Source: Caryophanales bacterium
GTDB taxonomy: Bacteria; Bacillota_I; Bacilli_A; RF39; UBA660
Assembly (NCBI GenBank): GCA_016282415.1
Contig: JAEEKO010000076.1
Location: 1-6,474, forward strand
Direction of reading: 5' to 3'
DNA length: 6,474 bases
A model generated the notes under the pieces. The model did no database searches. It saw only the letters and a program-made list of their open reading frames with translations, and was not told where the DNA came from. Both the position numbers and the translations under genes were made by a program. This document shows, one piece after another, positions 1 to 4,973 of the stretch (positions are counted from its first letter, which is position 1; each line of letters opens with the position of its first letter).

Positions 1-598
1 ATGTTGCTAAATCGGTACGATTAACATTAAATAATTCCGCAATATCATTTTGATCTTCATTAGTAAGAATTGAATATAACTCACTTACGATACCAAATGA
101 TAATACTTTAACTACAATCCATAACGGAATATAACCATAATTAGTTAAGTAGTGCATTGTAGCACTGTGTTGTCCACCATTAACTCTGATTTGTCTTTTC
201 ATTTTTTTAATTAAATCATTAACTTGTCTTGAACGTTGTGGATCTTTGGTAAAGTTATTTGGATTTAAATAATTACGTTCTTTAATACCATACTTTTTAG
301 ATAATTGGTATGATAAAATACTTTTAATATTGTTTTCAACGATTAATAGGTTTTTAAAGATAATATTTCTAACTTGACGGTCAAAGGTGAATAATGCATA
401 TAATTCACGAAAATTAGTTCCAGGAATAAATTCTCTTGATGATTCATCTCTTAAGAATACATGTCGATAACCTAATAAGAAAAAATAATTTTCTCTTAAT
501 AGAATTTCTTTAGCAGAATCAACATCATCAATGATTAAACCTTTATTTCTTAGGATCTCTATTTGTTCATCAATTGTTTTAAACGTTTTAAGTTTCAT
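1..598 (-). CDS. Abi_2 family abortive-infection protein (AbiD/AbiF-like), C-terminus cut by window edge
   Basis: The 199 visible codons read without a stop from ATG at 598 to the left edge. The start is set by AGGTGA at 603-608, four bases before the ATG. Visible Abi_2 (PF07751) hallmarks are LLRENYFFLLGYR near residues 33-45, FDRQVR with VENNIKSILSYQLS near 72-100, and HYLTNYGYIPLWIVVKVLSFG near 149-169. Family knowledge: Abi_2 proteins belong to the HEPN-like abortive-infection group that halts phage growth, probably as RNases. The expected RN-x-C-AH catalytic motif would lie in the missing C-terminal part, about 100 residues, so activity cannot be judged here. No signal peptide or membrane segment is seen, so it is probably cytosolic. 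It is transcribed divergently from the phospholipase-like gene and has no partner toxin, antitoxin or restriction gene in view. Family assignment is firm; the defence role is inferred. Confidence 0.88.
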   Translation of the reverse strand, partial: MKLKTFKTIDEQIEILRNKGLIIDDVDSAKEILLRENYFFLLGYRHVFLRDESSREFIPGTNFRELYALFTFDRQVRNIIFKNLLIVENNIKSILSYQLSKKYGIKERNYLNPNNFTKDPQRSRQVNDLIKKMKRQIRVNGGQHSATMHYLTNYGYIPLWIVVKVLSFGIVSELYSILTNEDQNDIAELFNVNRTDLAT

Positions 599-620
599 AT
601 TATCACCTATTATATAAATT

Positions 621-629
621 ATTATATCA
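621..629 (-). promoter_or_regulatory. Extended -10 promoter of the Abi_2 gene
   Basis: On the minus strand the sequence reads TGATATAAT, a perfect TGn-TATAAT extended -10 (TATAAT at 626-621). The -35 position about 17 bases upstream (644-649, CTTTAA) is poor, as tolerated with an extended -10. The predicted start near 614 gives a leader of only about 15 bases, with the Shine-Dalgarno site at 603-608 inside it. Confidence 0.75.
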
Positions 630-657
630 CAATGAATTAATAATTAAAGATTATTTA

Positions 658-666
658 TGTTATAAT
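658..666 (+). promoter_or_regulatory. Extended -10 promoter of the phospholipase-like gene
   Basis: TGTTATAAT matches TGn-TATAAT exactly (TATAAT at 661-666). The -35 region around 637-643 (TTAATA) is weak. Transcription would start near 673, at the first base of the AGAGGTGA ribosome-binding site, giving a leader of about 13 bases. Its upstream half abuts the -35 region of the divergent Abi_2 promoter, so the two may interfere. Confidence 0.75.
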
Positions 667-685
667 GTAAATAGAGGTGATTAAC

Positions 686-1618
686 GTGCCAAGCTTTGTA
701 AGTCATAATATTTTTGCTAAAGAATTAGCAACATCTTTAAATGAAGATGCTAAAAAGATTATTGAAGAATATAATAGTATTTATGAAATGTCTGCTCAAA
801 GTTTTGATTTATTAAAATATTCTTTAAAAAAGAATAAGGAATGTACACGACTTTGTAAAACTTGCCATCGTATTAATGTTAATCGTTATTTTGAAGAATT
901 AATTCAAATTGCTAAGGAAACTAAAAATCGTGAATTAGCAGCATTTATCTTTGGATCAATAACCCATAATATATTAGATGCTAACTTACATCCATATATT
1001 GTTTATAAAACTGGTATTTATAATCATACTAAAGAGCGTTTAAAATATCGTGGATTACATACTTTAATTGAAACTAAATACGATATGTTTAACTATCAAC
1101 GTTACTATCAAAGAACTGCCTTACATCGAAATCTTAAAAAAGAATTTTTTCCAGTATTTAAAGTTAGTAAAGAAACCGTAGATAGTGTTAATCAAGTGTT
1201 TCAAAACATCTATCAGTTTGATGGCGGAACTTACTTATTCTATGGTTATAAATGTGCTCGAATGATTGTCAATGTTTCTCGTGTTCCGAATGTATTTAAT
1301 AATATTTATTATCGCATTCCCGGTAAAACTTATTTAAGAGGTTATATGTTCGAAAGGAAAAATATTACTTACGATTTCCTAAATGTTAATCATCGTAGAT
1401 GGGTTTACCCATCAGATAGTTCAATCGTTAAAACCGATTCATTAATCGACTTATATAACGAATCATTAAATATTGGACGCGATGCAATTAATACTTGTTA
1501 TGAAGTTATATTTAACAATAAGAGTATTAAATCATTTACTAAGATAATTGGTAATAAAGGTTACATTCGTGGTACTGATTGTAATGAGTTAAAACCAATT
1601 AAATATTTTGAATTTTAG
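686..1618 (+). CDS. Zinc-dependent phospholipase C family protein (PF00882-like), cytosolic
   Basis: This is a 310-residue protein starting at GTG 686, set by AGGTGA at 675-680 five bases upstream. The in-frame GTG at 677 is part of that ribosome-binding site. The N-terminus MPSFVSHNIF is typical of the family. Putative zinc ligands in order are H7, D41 (QSFDLL), H61 (TCHR), H94, D98 and H102 (THNILDANLHPY), and H125 and E129 (HTLIE). These match the side-chain ligands of Bacillus cereus PLC in order, with the same H-x3-D and H-x3-E spacing. The ligand from mature Trp1 of that enzyme is absent, as is any signal peptide, so it probably acts inside the cell. The C-terminal half (NHRRWVYPS near 235, GYIRGTDC near 292) resembles Firmicutes homologues. 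Substrate is unknown; hydrolysis of a phospho-diester or phospholipid is inference. It ends in TAG and overlaps the convergent amidase gene by 20 bases. Confidence 0.82.
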   Translation: MPSFVSHNIFAKELATSLNEDAKKIIEEYNSIYEMSAQSFDLLKYSLKKNKECTRLCKTCHRINVNRYFEELIQIAKETKNRELAAFIFGSITHNILDANLHPYIVYKTGIYNHTKERLKYRGLHTLIETKYDMFNYQRYYQRTALHRNLKKEFFPVFKVSKETVDSVNQVFQNIYQFDGGTYLFYGYKCARMIVNVSRVPNVFNNIYYRIPGKTYLRGYMFERKNITYDFLNVNHRRWVYPSDSSIVKTDSLIDLYNESLNIGRDAINTCYEVIFNNKSIKSFTKIIGNKGYIRGTDCNELKPIKYFEF

Positions 1619-2231
1619 TTAAACCATTAGAGATTGCTTCAGCAATCTTTTTTTGATACTTATAATCAATTAAATTATTACGTTCCATATCATTCGACAT
1701 AAATCCACATTCAATTAATAATCCCGGTACTTTTAGTTTTCGATACATATAAACATTGCTAGGGATTGGTTTAATCTTACGATTAGTATTGTTAATTTTA
1801 TTCAATTCCGTTTGCATTATTTCAGCATACTTTTTATTACTTGCTGTATAAAAAACTTGTGGCCCATAATACTTATTATCATTTAAATGGTTTTGATGAA
1901 TTGATATATAAAAATCAGCGTTACTGTTATTAATGTATAAAATTCGGTTATCAAAATCACTTTTCTTGCGATATGTAGCATTAGGTTTGCCTAAATCATA
2001 ATCATCATTACGAGTCATTAAAACATTATTCTTATTGTTTAAAATATCGGCTAAGTATAAAGATATTTTTAAATTAATATCTTTCTCATTAATCCCATAA
2101 ACTACCGTTCCCGGATCAACCCCACCATGACCAGGATCAATTACAACCGTATAAGTTTTCTTAGCACTAGCATTTATTGCATAACTTAAACATAAAAAAA
2201 GAATAATAATTATTACCATTAATTTTTTCAT
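1599..2231 (-). CDS. Secreted N-acetylmuramoyl-L-alanine amidase, Amidase_3, CwlD-like
   Basis: This 210-residue enzyme is predicted to cleave the bond between N-acetylmuramic acid and L-alanine in peptidoglycan. Residues 1-23 form a signal peptide (MKK, hydrophobic core, ASA before K24). The Amidase_3 catalytic domain follows directly: H35 in VVIDPGHGG, E49 in NEKD, H112 in SIHQN (zinc ligands) and the catalytic E174 in LLIECGFMSN. The order TRNDDYDLG, RKKSDFDNR, GPQVFY, YQKKIAEAI closely follows Bacillus CwlD, which makes muramic lactam in spore cortex. With no sporulation genes in view, that role is unproven. There is no separate cell-wall-binding domain, as in CwlD. No Shine-Dalgarno site is visible before the ATG (AATAATATTTATT precedes it), and a terminator separates it from the upstream gene; alternative ATG at codon 5 has none either. 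No terminator is seen after the TAA, so its transcript may run antisense into the phospholipase-like gene. Confidence 0.92.
   Translation of the reverse strand: MKKLMVIIIILFLCLSYAINASAKKTYTVVIDPGHGGVDPGTVVYGINEKDINLKISLYLADILNNKNNVLMTRNDDYDLGKPNATYRKKSDFDNRILYINNSNADFYISIHQNHLNDNKYYGPQVFYTASNKKYAEIMQTELNKINNTNRKIKPIPSNVYMYRKLKVPGLLIECGFMSNDMERNNLIDYKYQKKIAEAISNGLTKIQNI
1631..1654 (+). terminator. Intrinsic terminator of the phospholipase-like gene, inside the amidase coding sequence
   Basis: AGATTGC (1631-1637) pairs with GCAATCT (1642-1648) around the loop TTCA, followed by seven T (1648-1654). It lies 12 bases after the TAG stop at 1616-1618. The same bases on the minus strand encode KKIAEAIS of the amidase, so the segment is both terminator and coding sequence. 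Read on the minus strand the hairpin has no T tract, so it should not stop amidase transcription. Confidence 0.85.
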
Positions 2232-2248
2232 AATAAATATTATTCAAT

Positions 2249-2278
2249 AAAAAAAGATATATGAATCATATATCTTTT
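2249..2278 (-). terminator. Intrinsic terminator after the thyX-like gene
   Basis: A 12-bp stem, AAAAGATATATG (2252-2263) with CATATATCTTTT (2267-2278), encloses a 3-base loop. On the minus strand it ends in seven T (2255-2249), five bases past the TAA stop at 2284-2286. On the plus strand only four T follow, so it is at best weakly bidirectional. The core recurs almost unchanged at 4294-4316 and as a variant at 3572-3593. Confidence 0.8.
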
Positions 2279-2283
2279 GTAAA

Positions 2284-3486
2284 TTAAATTTTTCTTGTTA
2301 ATGATATTCCTTCTTTAAATCCACAATTTGATGTGCAATTAAAATCAGGGAAAGTACATCTAGCACCATGAGAATATTTTTCAATATCACTTGCTAATGG
2401 ATGATTAGAATCTTCAAGAGCCTTTTTATATTTTTGTAATGTAGCAAGTGTTTGTTGCATTATTTCAAGTTGAGCAGCTGAACATAATCTTTCCTTACAT
2501 TTCAAAATGAAATCTTCATATTTACCAACCTCACTAATTTTTACTAATTCACCTTGAGGATTTACTCCTTTAACTATTTGCATATCAGCTAACCATTCAT
2601 CAACAAGCAATTGATCATCTTGAATGATTGGTGGAATAAAGTATTCCTTATCATCTAATAATTCTAATTGATAATCAAGAGTTCTATGTCTATGAGCTTG
2701 TGCATATTGAGCAAAAGATCCCTTATAAGTAGTTGAATAAACATCTCCGAAATGTTCTTCCTTCTTATCCAAATCTTTACCAAAAATAGATAAACTTCTA
2801 TATTTTTCATTTTTTAATAATCCTGGTTCAAGAACATTTACTTCCGCAAGTGCGTTGATGAAATCGCGCATAGATTCTGCTAGTTTTCTTTCAAATTCAT
2901 TGTTCTTATCTGCTTTAGAAACATATTTTTCCATCCAAGATGCAATATAATTGATTTGTCTTAAAGATGTTGAATAAATCATTTGTGTAGGCATAAATAC
3001 AGTAACTAAATATCTTGCATTTTCTTGTGCTAATTTTTGAATTTTAGCATCATTATAAAAATATCCATATTGTGCTTTGATTTTTATTTTAAAGATATCA
3101 ATCCACTTATTATATAATCTTTCCTCATCTTCAGTTATGATTGATCCTTCTTGTCTTACAACAGGAGTATATCTAGCTGATTTTTCACTAGTTGTATATT
3201 GATGTTCATTATTTAGTACCATCGCTAAAATCTTAGGCACATTTTGTAAATTGAAAACAATCACGATATGATCATAAACACTATGATGACCATTATTTAA
3301 TGTCATATCAATTCTACGTAATGTTTTCTCTTCCGCTTCATTTTCAAGATGAGCAAAGCCTTCCTTATCATAGCAAACGCCAGCTATCTTTCCAGATAAT
3401 TTAATTGCCGCTTCTTTGTCGAATGTTCCGTCGTCTTTTAAAAATTGGTTAGGCAAAATACCAACTTTAATTTTTGTGTTTTCCAT
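2284..3486 (-). CDS. thyX: ThyX-like flavin-dependent thymidylate synthase, tandem two-domain form
   Basis: Thy1/ThyX enzymes methylate dUMP to dTMP using FAD, NADPH and methylene-tetrahydrofolate. This protein is 400 residues, against about 220-250 for the usual enzyme, and reads as two ThyX-like halves. The first half has NNGHHSVYDH (64-73, with the FAD-site His), SEKSARYT (100-107, the second part of the signature) and ARYLVTVFMPT (157-167), but NEH replaces the RHR triplet. The second half has QAHRHRT (263-269, the RHR triplet) and RLCSAAQLEI (333-342, like the R-x5-AQxEI tail). Two-domain ThyX is known, for example in Chlamydia. The C-terminus has three cysteines (C377, C384, C388), possibly a metal site. 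Start: ATG 3486, with GGAGG at 3493-3497. Own promoter and terminator flank it. Family is fairly sure; thymidylate activity is inferred. Confidence 0.8.
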   Translation of the reverse strand: MENTKIKVGILPNQFLKDDGTFDKEAAIKLSGKIAGVCYDKEGFAHLENEAEEKTLRRIDMTLNNGHHSVYDHIVIVFNLQNVPKILAMVLNNEHQYTTSEKSARYTPVVRQEGSIITEDEERLYNKWIDIFKIKIKAQYGYFYNDAKIQKLAQENARYLVTVFMPTQMIYSTSLRQINYIASWMEKYVSKADKNNEFERKLAESMRDFINALAEVNVLEPGLLKNEKYRSLSIFGKDLDKKEEHFGDVYSTTYKGSFAQYAQAHRHRTLDYQLELLDDKEYFIPPIIQDDQLLVDEWLADMQIVKGVNPQGELVKISEVGKYEDFILKCKERLCSAAQLEIMQQTLATLQKYKKALEDSNHPLASDIEKYSHGARCTFPDFNCTSNCGFKEGISLTRKI

Positions 3487-3538
3487 GTATTCCCTCCAAA
3501 ATTGATATTTACCCTTTTTATGTCTTTTTATATGAATT

Positions 3539-3547
3539 ATTATACCA
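3539..3547 (-). promoter_or_regulatory. Extended -10 promoter of the thyX-like gene
   Basis: The minus strand reads TGGTATAAT (TATAAT at 3544-3539), a full TGn-TATAAT element. The -35 candidates are weak: TATTGA with a 17-base spacer, or TTGATT with 15. The predicted start near 3532 gives a leader of about 46 bases, the longest in the window. No hairpin or riboswitch-like fold is obvious in it. Confidence 0.7.
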
Positions 3548-3566
3548 TAAAATTCAATTAATCAAT

Positions 3567-3593
3567 AAAAAAAGATATATAAATATATATCTT
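3567..3593 (-). terminator. Intrinsic terminator of the first thioredoxin-like gene, overlapping its stop codon
   Basis: AAGATATAT (3572-3580) pairs with ATATATCTT (3585-3593) and the minus strand then has seven T (3573-3567). The hairpin begins within the TAA stop codon (3592-3594). It is a variant of the terminators at 2249-2278 and 4290-4316, with the loop region changed from GAATC to AAAT. Confidence 0.75.
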
Positions 3594-4155
3594 ATTCTTG
3601 TTTAGCAGATTTTCTACCTAAAATGATTAATGCTACAATACCAGCAATTACTAATACTGATAATACAATTGTTGTTACTTGACTCTTTTCTTTTTCTTTA
3701 GTAATAAACTTTTTAACTTTATCGTTAGCATTACCATTAACGCCTTCAGCAACGATAGCTGCTTCAATTTCTGCATTATATGTTTCAGCATATCCTGAGA
3801 ATGTCTTTTCACCAATAACAATGTAAGGAACTCCAGAAGCAGTTTCACCTAAACCGGCTGCAACTTTTTCTAAAAGTTCTTGATTATCTTCATCATACCA
3901 TACTTCATAAGTAATTAATTCGAAATTATATTTGGCTTTAAGACCATCGAAATATTCTAACGCTTCTTCACAATGAGGACATCCTTCTCCTCTAAACATA
4001 TATACTTTAGGAGTTGCTTTAAATTCTAATTTTTCAACTTCCTCAGTTTTTGTTTCTTCTTTCTTATTACTTTTAGCTTTGGTTTTAGCTGCATAAGTAA
4101 CCGTAGGCATAACTAACATTAACGCTGCTAGAATTAATACAATGTATTTTTTCAT
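3592..4155 (-). CDS. Membrane-anchored extracytoplasmic thioredoxin-fold protein, CPHC active site
   Basis: This 187-residue protein starts at ATG 4155, set by GGGAGG (4163-4168) seven bases upstream; the in-frame ATG at 4170 overlaps that site. Domains in order: signal peptide (1-22, TYA before A23), a Lys/Glu-rich linker (about 23-45), a thioredoxin-like domain (46-150), and one transmembrane helix (161-179) with the tail GRKSAKQE. The active site is C59-P-H-C62, the dipeptide of DsbA. SGVPYIVIG (107-115) carries the cis-proline P110 expected opposite the CxxC. The topology suggests a cleaved signal, the redox domain outside, and the C-terminus anchored in the membrane. The likely role is making, breaking or shuffling disulfides in exported proteins. 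No DsbB, VKOR or CcdA partner is in view. It is about 85% identical to the next gene. Confidence 0.85.
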   Translation of the reverse strand: MKKYIVLILAALMLVMPTVTYAAKTKAKSNKKEETKTEEVEKLEFKATPKVYMFRGEGCPHCEEALEYFDGLKAKYNFELITYEVWYDEDNQELLEKVAAGLGETASGVPYIVIGEKTFSGYAETYNAEIEAAIVAEGVNGNANDKVKKFITKEKEKSQVTTIVLSVLVIAGIVALIILGRKSAKQE

Positions 4156-4178
4156 TTCAAATCCTCCCATATAAATAA

Positions 4179-4187
4179 ATTATATCA
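4179..4187 (-). promoter_or_regulatory. Extended -10 promoter of the first thioredoxin-like gene
   Basis: The minus strand reads TGATATAAT (TATAAT at 4184-4179), identical to the promoter core of the second copy. The -35 position (4202-4207, TTTAAT) is weak. The start near 4172 falls about four bases before the GGGAGG site, giving a leader of about 16 bases. The rest of the gap, up to 4289, is AT-rich with no gene seen. Confidence 0.75.
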
Positions 4188-4289
4188 TACTTGAAATGTT
4201 TATTAAAAGCCCTTTTTATTATACAATAATTATATTTAAGATACCTCATCATATTATTAAACAGAATCAAACTCAATTTTTTTTGAATT

Positions 4290-4316
4290 AAAAAAGATAT
4301 ATGAATCATATATCTT
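4290..4316 (-). terminator. Intrinsic terminator of the second thioredoxin-like gene, overlapping its stop codon
   Basis: AAGATATATG (4294-4303) pairs with CATATATCTT (4307-4316) around the loop AAT, followed on the minus strand by six T (4295-4290). The right arm includes two bases of the TAA stop (4315-4317). The core is identical to that of the terminator after the unrelated thyX-like gene. Confidence 0.78.
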
Positions 4317-4872
4317 ATTCTTGTTTAGCAGATTTTCTACCTAAAATGATTAATGCTACAATACCAGCAATTACTAATACTGATAATACAATTGTAGTTG
4401 CTTGACTCTTTTCTTCCTCTTTAGTAATAAACTTTTTAACAGAATCATTAGCATTACCATTTTCACCTTCAGCAACAATAGCTGCTTCAATTTCAGAATT
4501 GTAAGAGTCAGTATATCCAATAAATGACTTATTTCCAATAACTATATAAGGAACTCCAGAAGGAGATTCACCTAATCCTGCTGCAACTTTATTCATAAGC
4601 GCTTTGTTATCTTCATCATAATATACTTCATAAGTAATTAATTCAAAATCATATTTAGCTTTAAGATTATCAAAATATTTCAAAGCTGCTTCGCAAAATT
4701 GGCAGCCATCTCTTCTAAACATATATACCTTAGGAGTTGCTTTAAATTCAACCTTTTCTTCAGTTTTAGTCTCTTCTTTCTTGTTACTCTTTGCTTTAGT
4801 TTTAGCTGCATAAGCAACAGTAGGCATAACTAACATTAATGCTGCTAGAATTAATACGATGTATTTTTTCAT
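4315..4872 (-). CDS. Membrane-anchored extracytoplasmic thioredoxin-fold protein, CQFC active site
   Basis: This 185-residue paralogue of the gene at 3592-4155 starts at ATG 4872, set by GGGAGGA (4879-4885); the in-frame ATGs further upstream sit in or before that site. It has the same plan: signal peptide (VAYA before the cleavage point at 22/23), charged linker, thioredoxin fold and C-terminal transmembrane helix (159-177) with the same GRKSAKQE tail. The active site is C57-Q-F-C60 and the cis-proline is P108 in SGVPYIVIG. By my count it differs from the first copy at about 28 of 185 aligned positions plus a two-residue gap, nearly all in the redox domain. CQFC is an unusual dipeptide, unlike CGPC of thioredoxin or CPHC of DsbA, so its redox potential and client may differ. 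Own promoter and terminator allow separate expression. Confidence 0.85.
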   Translation of the reverse strand: MKKYIVLILAALMLVMPTVAYAAKTKAKSNKKEETKTEEKVEFKATPKVYMFRRDGCQFCEAALKYFDNLKAKYDFELITYEVYYDEDNKALMNKVAAGLGESPSGVPYIVIGNKSFIGYTDSYNSEIEAAIVAEGENGNANDSVKKFITKEEEKSQATTIVLSVLVIAGIVALIILGRKSAKQE

Positions 4873-4891
4873 TTCAAATCCTCCCATACTC

Positions 4892-4900
4892 ATTATATCA
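4892..4900 (-). promoter_or_regulatory. Extended -10 promoter of the second thioredoxin-like gene
   Basis: The minus strand reads TGATATAAT (TATAAT at 4897-4892). The -35 candidate TTTCAA (4921-4916, 18-base spacer) is weak. The start near 4885 coincides with the first base of the GGGAGGA ribosome-binding site, giving a leader of about 13 bases. Confidence 0.75.
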
Positions 4901-4935
4901 TATATGAATTATTAATTGAAAGTACTTTTTTATTG

Positions 4936-4965
4936 TAAAAACAGCTTGGAGTTTCAAGCTGTTTT
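4936..4965 (-). terminator. Intrinsic terminator of the ABC transporter gene
   Basis: AAAACAGCTTG (4938-4948) pairs with CAAGCTGTTTT (4955-4965), an 11-bp stem with a 6-base loop. On the minus strand it ends in five T. It starts eight bases after the TGA stop (4974-4976). It is GC-richer than, and unrelated to, the shared terminator of the neighbouring genes. Confidence 0.82.
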
Positions 4966-4973
4966 ATATATTA

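Larger units (their letters stand above)
3585..4885. repeat. Tandem gene duplication, direct repeat of about 570-600 bases offset by about 720
   Basis: The units are 3585-4168 and 4308-4885, each covering ribosome-binding site, gene, stop codon and terminator arm. An exact 88-base match joins 3585-3672 to 4308-4395, spanning the terminator arm, the stop and the transmembrane-helix codons. The signal-peptide ends are also almost identical, while the middle has diverged. Confidence 0.9.

Noticed and set aside
677..679. GTG at 677 as start of the phospholipase-like gene
   Set aside because: It overlaps the AGAGGTGA ribosome-binding site; GTG 686 is five bases after that site and gives the family-typical MPSF start.
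1546..1600. Inverted repeat AATTGGT/ACCAATT as an amidase terminator
   Set aside because: The arms are about 41 bases apart and no T tract follows on the minus strand.
1..1618. Abi_2 gene plus phospholipase-like gene as a two-gene defence system
   Set aside because: They are divergent rather than an operon, Abi_2 proteins usually act alone, and a single locus cannot show association; kept only as a speculative remark.
3487..3532. Riboswitch or attenuator in the thyX-like leader
   Set aside because: The leader is only about 46 bases, with no stable stem or T-tract hairpin visible.
4168..4170. ATG at 4170 as start of the first thioredoxin-like gene
   Set aside because: It overlaps the GGGAGGA site, which is correctly spaced for ATG 4155, and the added residues only translate that site ahead of the signal peptide.
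4218..4223. Second TATAAT on the minus strand upstream of the first thioredoxin-like gene
   Set aside because: It has neither the TG extension nor a -35 match, and a better extended -10 lies closer to the gene; in AT-rich spacer a chance hexamer is likely.
4885..4893. ATG at 4893 or 4887 as start of the second thioredoxin-like gene
   Set aside because: The ATG at 4893 overlaps the -10 element, upstream of the predicted transcript start; the clear site GGGAGGA points to ATG 4872.
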